Assembly: GCF_900110735.1 (NCBI RefSeq)
Contig: NZ_FOET01000007.1
Location: 62,001 to 126,000, forward strand
DNA from: Streptomyces radiopugnans
GTDB taxonomy: Bacteria; Actinomycetota; Actinomycetes; Streptomycetales; Streptomycetaceae
Direction: 5' to 3'
Length of the DNA: 64,000 nt
Shown: in pieces, positions 35,771 to 44,456 of the stretch
Position numbering within the stretch: position 1 is the stretch's first letter
Layout: each line of letters begins with the position of its first letter
Notes under the pieces: model-generated
What the model saw: the letters and a program-made list of their open reading frames with translations, nothing else
Told to the model about the DNA's origin: nothing
Databases searched by the model: none
Translations under genes and position numbers: made by a program

Positions 35771-36124
35771 TCAGCGGAACTCGTGGACCACCCGGATCCG
35801 TCCGGAGATGTGGGCGTTGAACTCATCGAGCTCCTCGGCCGGGACCCACAGTTCGAGGATGCTCTCCCCGCCGGCCTGCCGCACCGGATACCGGGACAGG
35901 AAGTCCGTCTCGACCTCGAAGCGTGTGACGAAGCCCGCTCCGTCGTGCTTCACGTTCCAGTCCCTGGCGATCCTGATCGCGTAGTCCTCGTTCAGCACCG
36001 GGTAGAAGATCGGCTGTTCGGGCAGGCGGGGCGGCCAGGCACGCCACCGCGACTCCCGCACCAGCGCCAGTTCCCCGGGCCCGGTCGGGCGCCACAGGGT
36101 CGTCGTCGGGGGCCGGCCGGTCAT
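35771..36124 (-). CDS. Small 'ADP-ribosylation/crystallin J1'-type protein
   Basis: A 117-residue cytoplasmic protein: TTTLWRPTGPGELALVRESR, PRLPEQPIFYPVLNEDYAI, RFEVETDFLSRYPVRQ, ELWVPAEELDEFN, GRIRVVHEFR. It matches the short proteins commonly labelled ADP-ribosylation/crystallin J1 in actinomycetes; that label is historic and no ADP-ribosyl hydrolase motifs (Asp-rich metal sites) are present. Function unknown. ATG 36124 chosen with GAAGG 8 bases upstream (36130 also possible). Confidence 0.7.
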   Translation of the reverse strand: MTGRPPTTTLWRPTGPGELALVRESRWRAWPPRLPEQPIFYPVLNEDYAIRIARDWNVKHDGAGFVTRFEVETDFLSRYPVRQAGGESILELWVPAEELDEFNAHISGRIRVVHEFR

Positions 36125-36220
36125 GGGCATCGCCTTCGGTGCGTGCGTGCGGGAGAGAAAGAGGAAGAGGAAGAGACGGATGTGTGCCGCCGTGTCGTAC
36201 GGGAAGGGACGCTACCGGCG

Positions 36221-36263
36221 CCGCGGGCCGCGGGCCATCGGTTATCCCTCCCGCGGCCCGCGG
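36221..36263. repeat. 14-bp inverted repeat in divergent promoter region
   Basis: CCGCGGGCCGCGGG (36221–36234) and its exact complement (36250–36263), spacer 15 bases containing ATCGGTTAT. It lies between two divergent genes, where a terminator is not expected, so it may be an operator or a barrier separating the two promoters. Confidence 0.45.
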
Positions 36264-36387
36264 ACCCCCACCCCGGTGGGGCACGCGCCGGGCCCCTACC
36301 GTTTCGACGGGCCGGGGCCGTTCCACTGCATAAACTGATCACCGCAGATCTTTACTCTTCACTCACGACCCGTCAGGAGCGACCGCC

Positions 36388-36816
36388 ATGGCAACCACCC
36401 GTACTGCCAAGACCCGCTGGGAAGGCAACCTCCTCGAGGGCAAGGGCAACGTCGCCCTCGAGTCCTCCAGGATCGGCACCTACGACGTGAGCTGGCCCGC
36501 CCGCGCCGAGGAGCCCGGTGGCAAGACCAGCCCCGAGGAACTGATCGCGGCGGCCCACTCCGCCTGCTACTCGATGGCCTTCTCGCACGGTCTGGCGGGC
36601 AAGGGCCACACGGTGGAGAAGGTCGACACCCAGGCGGACGTCACCTTCCAGCCGGGCGAGGGCATCACCGCCATCAAGCTGACCGTCCGCGCCACCGTCC
36701 CCGGACTGTCCGAGGAGGACTTCCAGGCGGCCGCCGAGGAGGCCAAGGCCAACTGCCCGGTCAGCCAGGCCCTGGCCGGTGTCAAGAACATCACCCTGGA
36801 CGCCAGGCTCGTCTGA
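36388..36816 (+). CDS. OsmC family peroxiredoxin
   Basis: A 142-residue OsmC-subfamily protein that reduces organic hydroperoxides through two Cys residues, here in AAHSACYSMAFSHGL (first Cys ~53) and KANCPVSQAL (second ~125). The length and EGKGNVALES opening are typical of OsmC rather than Ohr. AGGAGCG lies 9 bases before ATG 36388. The upstream 263-bp region contains the inverted repeat and an A/T-rich stretch (ctgcataaactgatcaccgc) likely to hold the promoter. No OhrR gene is adjacent. Confidence 0.9.
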   Translation: MATTRTAKTRWEGNLLEGKGNVALESSRIGTYDVSWPARAEEPGGKTSPEELIAAAHSACYSMAFSHGLAGKGHTVEKVDTQADVTFQPGEGITAIKLTVRATVPGLSEEDFQAAAEEAKANCPVSQALAGVKNITLDARLV

Positions 36817-36851
36817 CCCGCCGCGCCCGGGGCACGGCCCCGCGTACGACA

Positions 36852-36889
36852 GGGCCGGCCGGTGCCGCGTGTGCGGTGCCGGCCGGCCC
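36852..36889. terminator. Bidirectional hairpin between osmC-like and methyltransferase genes
   Basis: GGGCCGGCCGG (36852–36862) pairs exactly with CCGGCCGGCCC (36879–36889); the 16-base loop can pair partly. It lies between convergent genes. Confidence 0.65.
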
Positions 36890-36934
36890 GGCCGTGTCCC
36901 CGGAGCCGGCCCGGAGGGCCCATCCGGGGAGGGC

Positions 36935-37606
36935 TCAGCGGGAGAGGGACCGGCCGGGCCGCCGCCGCAGTTCGACCACGGCGTCCTCGAGGACCGCCCG
37001 CTGTCCGTCGGGCCCGGTCGCGTCGCGCCGGTACTCCCCGGTCACCAGCGGCTCCCACTCCTCCTCCGACAGGCCGAGCGAGCCGAGGACCTCCGCCGAC
37101 GTGGGCAGGGGCGGGTGGTCGTCGTGGCCGTGGTCGGCCGCCCACGGGGGAGGACCGGCGTGCCCGACGACCAGCAGCACGCCGCCCGGCGACACGGCCG
37201 CCGCGGCGTCGCGCAGGATCCGCTCCCTGGGCAGCTCGACGGGGGAGGGGGCGTGGAGGAAGTGGGTGGAGACCAGATCGAAGACGCCCTCGGGGAAGGA
37301 CTCGGCCAGATCGTGCCGCTGCCAGTCGATCCGGTCGGCCACACCCGCCCGCCGGGCCTGCTCGGCTCCGCGCTCCAGTGCGATCCCCGACACGTCGACC
37401 GCGGTGACGCGCCAGCCCTGCCGGGCGAGCCAGATCGCGTCGGCCCCCTCACCGCATCCCAGGTCCAGGGCGCTGCCCGGGGCCAGATCCGCCGTCTCAC
37501 GGACCAGGACGGCGTTGGGCTCGCCGCTCCAGACCCGATCGCCCGCACCGTAGAAGTCGTCCCAGAACTCCCCGGCCGAGGCGCCGTCCATACCGTCGCC
37601 GCTCAT
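36935..37606 (-). CDS. SAM-dependent methyltransferase (tellurite/thiol-type fold)
   Basis: A 223-residue methyltransferase with FWDDFYGAGDRVWSGEPN, SALDLGCGEGADAIWLARQG, VTAVDVSGIALERG and a STHFLHAP segment, the pattern of the family annotated as class I/TehB-like methyltransferases. Its ATG (37606) overlaps the stop of the oxidoreductase gene (ATGA), so the two are coupled; a reductase–methyltransferase pair suggests joint handling of a reactive or toxic small molecule, an inference. Both follow the cupin-XRE regulator's divergent operator. Confidence 0.85.
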   Translation of the reverse strand: MSGDGMDGASAGEFWDDFYGAGDRVWSGEPNAVLVRETADLAPGSALDLGCGEGADAIWLARQGWRVTAVDVSGIALERGAEQARRAGVADRIDWQRHDLAESFPEGVFDLVSTHFLHAPSPVELPRERILRDAAAAVSPGGVLLVVGHAGPPPWAADHGHDDHPPLPTSAEVLGSLGLSEEEWEPLVTGEYRRDATGPDGQRAVLEDAVVELRRRPGRSLSR

Positions 37607-38622
37607 CGCAGGACCTCCCTTCCCAGACCGGCGCGGGCCGCGACGGCCCGGGCGGTCTCCTCCTCCACCAGATCGGCGTTGATCGCCGCGGCGGCGCTCA
37701 CACCCGCGGCGGCGGCGCCGACGACCTTCCCGGCCAGGTCGGCGACGTCCCCGGCCACCCACACCCCGGGGACGGCGGTGGCACCGGTCGCGTCGGCGGC
37801 GACGCGCTCACCGAGGACGTGGCCGCCTGCCGTCTGCTCGGCCGTCTCCAGACCCAGACCGGCCAGGAAACCCGCGCGGGCGGTGAAGCGCGGGGCGACC
37901 ACCAGCGCCCGGCAGGGCACGGTCCGCCCGCCCGCGAGCCGTACGCCGGCGAGACGGCCGCCGCTCGTCTCCAGGCCGGTCACCTCGCCGTCGACGACCG
38001 CGACGCCCCGGGCGGCGAGCCGCTCGTACTCCCGGTCGCCGGGCTCGGGACCGATGTGCCGCAACAGCATCACGTCCGCGCTCCACTGCCGCCACAACAG
38101 CGCCTGCCGGACGGCCGCCGGCCCGGTGGACAGCACGCCGATCGGCAGGTCGCGCACCTCCCAGCCGTGACAGTACGGGCAGTGCAGGACGTCGCGCCCC
38201 CACAGCTCCGCCAGCCCCGGCACCCCGGGCAGCCCGTCGGCCAGGCCCGTGGCCACCAGCAGCCGGCCCGCCGCCACGGCGGTCCCGTCGTCCAGGGAGA
38301 GGCGGAAACCCCCGGCGGTCAGGCGCTCGGCGGCCGTGACGGTGCCCGCCGTGATCTCGCCCCCGTAGCGGAGCACCTCGGCGCGCCCGGCGGCCGTCAG
38401 TTCCAGGGGCGGTGTGCCGTCGAGCCCCAGATAGCCGTGGACACCGGCGGCCGGGGCGTTGCGCGGCCGCCCGGAATCGACCACCAGGACCGAGCGGCGC
38501 GCCCGGGCCAGGGTCAGCGCCCCGCTCAGCCCGGCGGCGCCGCCCCCGACGACCACCACGTCGTAGAGCCGCTCGGCGTCCCGGACGGGTGGGACCGCGG
38601 AGGGCCCGTCATATCCGGTCAT
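37603..38622 (-). CDS. Thioredoxin-reductase-like FAD oxidoreductase
   Basis: A 339-residue FAD/NAD(P) oxidoreductase: DVVVVGGGAAGLSGALTLAR at the N-terminus, the disulfide-type CPYC in HCPYCHGWE near 155, an NAD-binding half without a clear GxGxxA (LSTGPAAVRQALL), and a C-terminal FAD motif VPGVWVAGDVADLAGKVVGA. It resembles thioredoxin-reductase paralogues found with XRE-cupin regulators. With no thioredoxin nearby, its partner is unknown. AAGGAG lies 5 bases before ATG 38622. The first gene of the pair with the methyltransferase; divergent from the regulator across 82 bases. Confidence 0.88.
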   Translation of the reverse strand: MTGYDGPSAVPPVRDAERLYDVVVVGGGAAGLSGALTLARARRSVLVVDSGRPRNAPAAGVHGYLGLDGTPPLELTAAGRAEVLRYGGEITAGTVTAAERLTAGGFRLSLDDGTAVAAGRLLVATGLADGLPGVPGLAELWGRDVLHCPYCHGWEVRDLPIGVLSTGPAAVRQALLWRQWSADVMLLRHIGPEPGDREYERLAARGVAVVDGEVTGLETSGGRLAGVRLAGGRTVPCRALVVAPRFTARAGFLAGLGLETAEQTAGGHVLGERVAADATGATAVPGVWVAGDVADLAGKVVGAAAAGVSAAAAINADLVEEETARAVAARAGLGREVLR

Positions 38623-38680
38623 GTCTCTCCTTCCGTCATACGGCAAGCCTCCGCCCGTGCCCATCCGCTTGACAAACATC

Positions 38681-38697
38681 TTTGCCGGATCGGCAAA
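38681..38697. promoter_or_regulatory. Palindromic operator with -35 element, oxidoreductase/regulator gap
   Basis: TTTGCCGGATCGGCAAA is a perfect 7-bp palindrome with a 3-base centre. TTGACA (38669–38674) seven bases before it is a good -35 for the regulator gene, so the operator would overlap its promoter spacer and block both directions. A partial half (CGGCAAG) recurs at 38641–38647. Confidence 0.65.
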
Positions 38698-38704
38698 TGG
38701 GAAG

Positions 38705-39301
38705 ATGGCCGACGACGACCTCGAGAACGTCCTGACCGGTGTGGGCCCCAGGCTGCGGACCCTGCGCCAGGCGCGCGGCGCCACACTCTCCCAGGTGAGC
38801 GAGACGACCGGGATCTCGCTCAGCACCCTCTCGCGACTGGAGTCGGGGCAGCGCAGGCCCACCCTGGAACTGCTGCTCCCCCTGGCCAAGGCCTACCACG
38901 TCCCGCTGGACGAACTCGTCGGCGCGCCCGCCACCGGCGACCCCCGCGTCCACCCCCGCCCCTTCACCCGGTACGGGCAGACCTTCGTACCGCTGACCCG
39001 CAGCCTGGGCGGTCTGCACGCCTACAAACAGATCATGCCCGCCGGGTACGGCGGGGGAGGGCGGCCCGAGCAGCAGACGCACGAGGGCTACGAGTGGCTC
39101 TACGTCCTGTCCGGGCGGCTGCGGCTGGCCCTGGGCGAGCACGACCTCGTCCTCGGCGCGGGGGAGGCCGCCGAGTTCGACACCCGTACCCCCCACGGCT
39201 TCGCGAACGCCGGGGAGCGGCCCGTCGAGTTCATCAGCATCTTCGGGCCGCAGGGCGAGCGGATGCACGTACGCGCCCGGCCCTCGAAGGGCGCGGGGTG
39301 A
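38705..39301 (+). CDS. XRE-family regulator with C-terminal cupin
   Basis: A 198-residue repressor/sensor: HTH at residues 15–70 (LRTLRQARGATLSQVSETTG, ISLSTLSRLESGQRRPTLEL), then a cupin_2 barrel (HEGYEWLYVLSGRLRLALGE, EFDTRTPHGFANAGERP) that probably binds a small ligand or metal. Such regulators usually control the divergently transcribed catabolic or redox gene; the palindrome in the 82-bp gap is the likely operator, giving autoregulation as well. ATG 38705 has GGGAAG directly upstream and only a few bases from the operator's end, so the leader is very short. Confidence 0.9.
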   Translation: MADDDLENVLTGVGPRLRTLRQARGATLSQVSETTGISLSTLSRLESGQRRPTLELLLPLAKAYHVPLDELVGAPATGDPRVHPRPFTRYGQTFVPLTRSLGGLHAYKQIMPAGYGGGGRPEQQTHEGYEWLYVLSGRLRLALGEHDLVLGAGEAAEFDTRTPHGFANAGERPVEFISIFGPQGERMHVRARPSKGAG

Positions 39302-39699
39302 GGGCCGCCGCGCACGCCCGGAGGTACGGGCGGGGGCGCGGCGGGCGGAGCCGGGACGGCCGCGGCGGGCGGCGCCTGCCGGCCGGGCGCGGGACCTGCC
39401 CGCGGCCCTGTGCCGGTCAGCGGCCACCGGGGACCGGACGCCGGAAGAGGCGGCGCCGGTCCTCGATGTCGGTGCCCCGTCCCCCGCCGCCGCCGATGGT
39501 CATGGCTCCCGGGGCCGGCTCGCTCACGCGCGGACCGGTCCTGCCGAACAGCGTTTACCGCATGGTGCTCCCCCTCGCGTCGGTCCTGTGCGGGAACCTG
39601 CGGCGGCCTCGCGCCGGACCCTGCGGGCTGGAGCGCGCTCCAGCGCAAACCACCGGCGGCGGGCCGGACCGTGCGCCGGACCGCGCGCCGGGCGGCATC
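39302..39699. other. Intergenic region, no supported gene
   Basis: About 400 bases between convergent genes. It holds only composition-driven frames; a 36-codon minus-strand frame (39417–39527, GTG start, Gly-rich) has no ribosome site or recognisable pattern. GC-rich self-complementary stretches near 39360–39400 may terminate the regulator transcript. Confidence 0.45.
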
Positions 39700-41466
39700 T
39701 CAGGCGCCGCCTCGGTCCAGCAGCCGGTCCAGGAAGGGGTTGGTGAACACCCGGTGCGGATCGAGCCGGTCCAGCGCGGCCACCGCACCGTCCCAGCCGG
39801 GCAGGGAAGCCGGCACCGCGGTGCCGATGACCTCCTGGTCGTCCCAGGCGGCCCGGTCGGTGTAGGCCCAGCCCTTGGACCACTCGACCCTGGCCAGCGC
39901 GTACGTCCCGTCGAAGGCGCGCAGCAGGAAGCGCTCCAACTCCCGGTAGAAGGACGGCGCGTCGGGTGTGCCGGGGAGGGTGAGCACGTCCAGCCAGACG
40001 GCCGTGTCCCACTCCGGGCGGTCGGGCACCGGACGCAGCGCGGACAGCGCCGGGACCTGTGCGCCGGGCACGTCGGCCTCCTCCGGCCGGTCGAGCCCGG
40101 TGACGCGTATCTCCACCGACCCGTTGACCGGGAAGCGGCCCTCCGCCGCGTACGCGGCGAGCCGCTCCCGGTAGAACGCCGTGAACTCGGCGACCACCCG
40201 CTGCACCCGGGACCGGGCGGTCACCACCGCGTACCCGTTGGCCGTGATGCGCAGGGTGGTGGGCTTGATGTAGAGCAGGGTGTTCTTCGAGGGGCCCCAC
40301 AGGTCGGCGGAGGCCGTGGCCACCAGCCCGGCCGCGGCGGCGGTGGACTGGGCCTCGCCCAGGGCGGGGGCCAGATACCAGGCGGCCTCCGTGACCATCG
40401 TCCCGGCCAGGTCCGCCAGGGGCCTCGGAACGTTGTCCGAGAAGGGGTAGTTGTACGGCCGGTCGACCGGCCGCGAGGTGAGCGGGCGGCCGGGGGAGAC
40501 GCTCCACACCTTCAGCCAGGGGTGCTCGCTGAAGGCGAACCAGATCGCCTCGACCCGCCCGGTCTCCTCCACGAAGGAGGCGAGGGTGCGTCCGCCGCGG
40601 CCCGGCGGGGCGAACAGCTCGGTGGCGGGTATGTCGGTGCGGCTGACGCACCGCAGGTTGTCGTTGCCGCCAACGCGCAGCACGGCCTCGGTGGCCAGTG
40701 CCCGGCCGAGGTGGGCGAGCAGGACGGCGCAGTCGGGGTGGTCGCGGTCGAAGGTCCGGGCGGTGTACTCGCCGCCGTCCGCGTCCCACACGACCGCGGT
40801 GAGCGACAGGACGCGGTTGCTGAGCGAGCCGTAGGTCCCGCCGGGGGCGCGTACCTCACCCCGGGCGGGGACGGCGGTGCCGTGCGCGTCGACGGCGAGT
40901 ACGCCGCCGAGCGTGAGGTCGCCGGGCGCGGGAGCGGCGGTCAGACCGAGGCCGTGCTCCTCCAGGCGGGTCAGCAGCTCCTCCATCGACACGCCCGCGC
41001 CGGCCCGCACCGACGCGGGCGAGCCCGCCGGTGCGCTCACCCGGACGTCCGTCAGATGGCGGGTGGTGTCCATCAGCAGCACCGGCCGCCCGTCCCGGGC
41101 CCCGTCCGCGAGGGTCAGAGGCGACCAGCCGTGGGAGTGGCCCCGCGGTCGTACCGTCCAGCCGTTGCGGTGCGCCCAGTTCACCACGGCGACCACCTGG
41201 CCGGTGTCGCGAGGGGCGCACGCCCACAGGCCGTCGGAGACCGTCTCGCCCGACCAGTTGCGGTAGGGGGAGCGGTAGAGCCGGACCTGCTCGGGGAAGC
41301 CGGAGGGATCGGTGCCCGAGACGCCAGGGACGCCCGGGACGTCAGCGGCGCCTCCGGCGAACGCCGGCGCGGCGGCCGGTGCCGTCGCGCCGGTCACCGT
41401 CAGCCCCGTCGCCGCCCGCAGGAGGCGGCGTCTGGTCCACCGTTCGTACGGCCCTCGATCATTCAT
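39700..41466 (-). CDS. Secreted cholesterol oxidase (VAO-type flavoprotein)
   Basis: A 588-residue exported oxidase of the covalent-FAD (type II, Brevibacterium-like) cholesterol oxidase family, oxidising 3-beta-hydroxysterols to 3-keto-4-enes with H2O2 production. Tat signal TRRRLLRAATG at residues 11–21 and an APAFAGGA region near 40; FAD-binding domain from ~80 with TVRPRGHSHGWSPL, the His of which is the usual covalent flavin site, and GLGLTAAPAPGDLTLGGVLA. The cholesterol-oxidase substrate domain follows from ~250 (PWLKVWSVSPGRPL). A role in sterol use or membrane damage is inferred. The gene is alone; ATG 41466. Confidence 0.88.
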   Translation of the reverse strand: MNDRGPYERWTRRRLLRAATGLTVTGATAPAAAPAFAGGAADVPGVPGVSGTDPSGFPEQVRLYRSPYRNWSGETVSDGLWACAPRDTGQVVAVVNWAHRNGWTVRPRGHSHGWSPLTLADGARDGRPVLLMDTTRHLTDVRVSAPAGSPASVRAGAGVSMEELLTRLEEHGLGLTAAPAPGDLTLGGVLAVDAHGTAVPARGEVRAPGGTYGSLSNRVLSLTAVVWDADGGEYTARTFDRDHPDCAVLLAHLGRALATEAVLRVGGNDNLRCVSRTDIPATELFAPPGRGGRTLASFVEETGRVEAIWFAFSEHPWLKVWSVSPGRPLTSRPVDRPYNYPFSDNVPRPLADLAGTMVTEAAWYLAPALGEAQSTAAAAGLVATASADLWGPSKNTLLYIKPTTLRITANGYAVVTARSRVQRVVAEFTAFYRERLAAYAAEGRFPVNGSVEIRVTGLDRPEEADVPGAQVPALSALRPVPDRPEWDTAVWLDVLTLPGTPDAPSFYRELERFLLRAFDGTYALARVEWSKGWAYTDRAAWDDQEVIGTAVPASLPGWDGAVAALDRLDPHRVFTNPFLDRLLDRGGA

Positions 41467-42063
41467 GCGGACACGCTAGGACCCGGAGCGCCCCATCGAG
41501 CCGTACGGGCGGTGGTTTCACCCGTACGGGGTACCGGGTCCCCGGGCCGCCGACCGGCCCTCCGCGGGTCGGCCGCACGGCCGGCCGGAGCGGGCGTGGA
41601 CCGGTTCCGGCCATGGCGCCGGGCCCGGCCCGGTCCCCGGGCCGCACGGGATCCGGCGCGGGCCTGCGCCGGCCGCAAATCGACGCGCCGAAGGGGTCGC
41701 GCATTCGTCCTGTTATCGATGCTCGATTTCCTGGAACAGGTTCCTCGTTGATCTTATTTCCATATCTTTTAATGTCTATAAATCGGCTCGTGCAGGCGGA
41801 ATTCGAGGAAGTGGCGCGCCGGCCGAACTCACTTTCCGGATGACCGAAACCCCTCCTTGACCCGTCGTGCAGCAGGGCTCGACACTTCCTGGGGAACTCA
41901 TGCATCAGGGGTTACGGGCCGCCCGGCCCGGCCGTGCGAAACCGACCGCGCACGGGGTGTGTGACGGGGGAATTGAACAAGACGCGCGCAGTGCGTCGCC
42001 GCCTGCGCGCATTCTCTTCACTCTTTCTCCTCAACCCTCGGTGCGCGAAGGGAATGGAGGGGA
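41467..42063. other. Intergenic region ahead of the CIS operon
   Basis: About 600 bases between the divergent cholesterol-oxidase gene and the first CIS gene. No gene is supported. 41730–41790 is strikingly A/T-rich for this genome and is the likely promoter zone; the rest up to 42050 also has lower G+C than its neighbours and may be a long untranslated leader or a decayed gene. Confidence 0.5.
41733..41775 (+). promoter_or_regulatory. Candidate CIS operon promoter with short palindrome
   Basis: GGAACAGGTTCC (41733–41744) is a perfect palindrome with a 2-base centre. TTGATC (41748–41753) and TAATGT (41770–41775) are spaced 16 bases and form a plausible sigma-70-like pair. The palindrome directly upstream would suit an activator or repressor. 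This leaves a ~280-base leader before the sheath gene. Confidence 0.4.
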
Positions 42064-43911
42064 ATGCCGGTGCAAACGGGCCATCCCGGCGTATACATCG
42101 AGGAACTTCCCAGCAGCGTCCGCACCATCTCGGCGGTCACCACCTCGGTCACCGCTTTCGTGGGCCACACCCGCCGAGGTCCACTCAACCGGCCGGTGAG
42201 GGTCACCAGCTTCGCAGACTTCGAGCGCCGCTTCGGCGGGCTCACCGCGCAGAGCGCCGTCGCCTACGCCGTGCACCAGTTCTTCGGCAACGGCGGCACC
42301 ACCGCGGTGGTCGTGCGCGTCGCCGCGGCCGGCACCGGTGAGGAGGCCTGCACCACCCTGGAGTCGACCGAGGGGCACAGCGCCTGCCCCGTGATGACCG
42401 TGCACGCCAAGGAGCCCGGTGTCTGGGGCTCCCGGCTGCGCCTGGCCGTCGACCACGACACCCGCGACCCCGAAGAGACCTTCAACCTGCGGATCCTGGA
42501 CGCGGACGGCAGCACGCGCGAGACCTTCACCGGCCTGTCCATGGACCCGGGCCACGGACGACACGCCGAGACGGTGGTGAACGCCGGCTCCGCGCTGGTG
42601 CGGGCCGACGTCATCGGCGAGGGCAGGCCGGACCCGTCGGGCACGGTCTCCAAGCCCTTCGCCGACGAACTGCCCGGCCTCGCCGTCGAGCTGACCGTGA
42701 AGATCGGCGACGTGGAACGCGAGTTCACGCTCCACGACCCCGACCGGGACGGCGAGCCCCCGCGGAACGTCGCCGAACTGGCCCTGCTCCTGGAGCGCAA
42801 GCTGCGCGCCCTGCCGGACGCGCCCGGCAGGCGGGCCTTCGCCGGTGCGGAGGTCACCGCCTTCGGCAGCCGCCTCCAGGTCGTCGCCGGCTCCACCGAC
42901 CCCCGCGACACCGTCCGCTTCCTCGGCGAGTGCGCCAACGACCTGGGCCTGGAGGCGACCGTCAACCCCCCGGTCTTCCCGCTGGCCGGAGGCGCGGACG
43001 GAGACCCGCCCGGCCCGCGCGACATCGTCGGCGACGAGGCCGGCAAGACCGGGCTCCACGCGCTGCGCGACGTCGACGATGTCAACCTGCTGTCGCTTCC
43101 GGAACTCGCGGCCTACGACTCCACCGACGACATGATCACGGTGATCTCGGCCGCACAGGCGCTCTGCCGGGAGCGGCGGATCTTCCTGCTCGCGGACGCC
43201 CCCGGCTCCTGGGCCGACGTCGACAGCGTCCGCGCCGGGCTGAGCGCCTTCGACCCCGTACGGGACGGGCAGACGGCGCTGTACTTCCCCCAGTTGCAGA
43301 TGACCGACCCGCTCACGGGACGGCTGCGCTCCTTCCCGCCCTCGGGCGCGATCGCCGGCGTCTGCGCCCGCACCGACGCCGAGCGCGGCGTGTGGAAGGC
43401 GCCCGCGGGCACCGAGGCCCGGCTGGCCGGCGTCCGCTCGCTGAGCGTGCGGCTCACCGAGCGCGAGAACGCCCTGCTGAACCCGCTCGGCGTCAACTGC
43501 CTGCGCACCCTCCCGGCCGTCGGATCGGTGGTCTGGGGCGCCCGCACCCTCCAGGGCGCGGACGCCCTCGACAGCGAGTGGAAGTACGTCTCCGTGCGGC
43601 GGCTGACGCTGCACGTCGAGGAGAGCCTGTACCGCGGACTGCAGTGGGTCGTGTTCGAACCCAACGGCGAGCAGTTGTGGCAGCAGATCCGGCTGGACGC
43701 CTCGGCCTACCTCAACACCCTCTTCCGGCAGGGCGCGTTCAAGGGCGCGACCCCGCGCGAGGCGTACTTCGTCAAGTGCGACAGGGAGACCACCACCGAC
43801 GAGGACGTCGCGCGCGGTGTGGTCAACGTCCTGGTCGGGATCGCGCCGGTCAAGCCCGCCGAGTTCGTGGTCGTCAAGATCCAGCAGACCGCCGGACAGT
43901 TCGAGATTTAG
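42064..43911 (+). CDS. CIS contractile sheath protein
   Basis: A 615-residue phage-tail-sheath protein. The N-terminal HPGVYIEELPSSVRTISAVT and TAFVGHTRRGPLNRPVRVTS are the linker/handshake segment; the C-terminal subtilisin-like domain runs from YVSVRRLTLHVEESLYRGLQ through NTLFRQGAFKGATPREAYFV to VNVLVGIAPVKPAEFVVVKI. It would polymerise around the tube and contract to drive it. Only one sheath gene is present, as in streptomycete CIS and unlike PVC/Afp with three. Start ATG 42064, close behind GGAGGGG; first gene of the operon. Confidence 0.95.
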   Translation: MPVQTGHPGVYIEELPSSVRTISAVTTSVTAFVGHTRRGPLNRPVRVTSFADFERRFGGLTAQSAVAYAVHQFFGNGGTTAVVVRVAAAGTGEEACTTLESTEGHSACPVMTVHAKEPGVWGSRLRLAVDHDTRDPEETFNLRILDADGSTRETFTGLSMDPGHGRHAETVVNAGSALVRADVIGEGRPDPSGTVSKPFADELPGLAVELTVKIGDVEREFTLHDPDRDGEPPRNVAELALLLERKLRALPDAPGRRAFAGAEVTAFGSRLQVVAGSTDPRDTVRFLGECANDLGLEATVNPPVFPLAGGADGDPPGPRDIVGDEAGKTGLHALRDVDDVNLLSLPELAAYDSTDDMITVISAAQALCRERRIFLLADAPGSWADVDSVRAGLSAFDPVRDGQTALYFPQLQMTDPLTGRLRSFPPSGAIAGVCARTDAERGVWKAPAGTEARLAGVRSLSVRLTERENALLNPLGVNCLRTLPAVGSVVWGARTLQGADALDSEWKYVSVRRLTLHVEESLYRGLQWVVFEPNGEQLWQQIRLDASAYLNTLFRQGAFKGATPREAYFVKCDRETTTDEDVARGVVNVLVGIAPVKPAEFVVVKIQQTAGQFEI

Positions 43912-43918
43912 GATTCCG

Positions 43919-44440
43919 ATGGCTGAATTCCAGGTGAACGCGCAGCGTTTCGACCCCTACAAGAACTTCAAGTTCCTGGTGCTGTGGGGTGGGCGCACGG
44001 TCGCGGGCGTCAGCAAGATCAGCCCGCTGAAGCGGACCACGGAAGTGGTCAAGCACCGGCACGGCGGCGACCCGAGCTCACCGCGCAAATCGCCGGGCCG
44101 TTCCGAGTTCGAGGGCATCACCCTGGAACGCGGCGTCACACACGACCCCGAGTTCGACCGCTGGGCCAACAAGGTGTGGCAGGTCGGCGCCGGACTCGGG
44201 GCCGAGGTCTCGCTCGCCGACTTCCGCAAGGACATCGTCATCCAGGTCCTCAACGAGGCCGGGCAGGTGGCCGTCTCGCACAAGCTCTACCGGACCTGGC
44301 CGAGCGAGTACCAGGTGCTGGGCGAGCTGGACGCCAACGCCAACGCGGTCGCCATCCAGAGCCTCAAGCTGGAGTGCGAGGGCTGGGAGCGCGACTACGA
44401 GGTGCCCGAGCCCACCGAGCCCTCGTTCACCAACCCCTGA
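43919..44440 (+). CDS. CIS inner tube protein (gp19-like)
   Basis: A 173-residue T4 gp19/Hcp-fold tube protein: DPYKNFKFLVLWGGRTVAGVSKISPLKRTTEVVKHRHGGD near the start, then GRSEFEGITLERGVTHDPEFDRW and IQSLKLECEGWERDYEVPEP at the end. It forms stacked hexameric rings inside the sheath. Begins 7 bases after the sheath stop with AGGA 6 bases before the ATG. Confidence 0.95.
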   Translation: MAEFQVNAQRFDPYKNFKFLVLWGGRTVAGVSKISPLKRTTEVVKHRHGGDPSSPRKSPGRSEFEGITLERGVTHDPEFDRWANKVWQVGAGLGAEVSLADFRKDIVIQVLNEAGQVAVSHKLYRTWPSEYQVLGELDANANAVAIQSLKLECEGWERDYEVPEPTEPSFTNP

Positions 44441-44456
44441 GCGGACGGTACGGCGG

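Noticed and set aside
39417..39527. 36-codon minus-strand frame with a Gly-rich centre, considered as a peptide gene
   Set aside because: No ribosome-binding site, leader/core pattern or maturation genes nearby; the flanking sequence gives equally open frames.
37819..41751. 1310-residue plus-strand frame
   Set aside because: It crosses three real genes on both strands and has no coherent domain; it is typical of antisense frames in high-G+C DNA.
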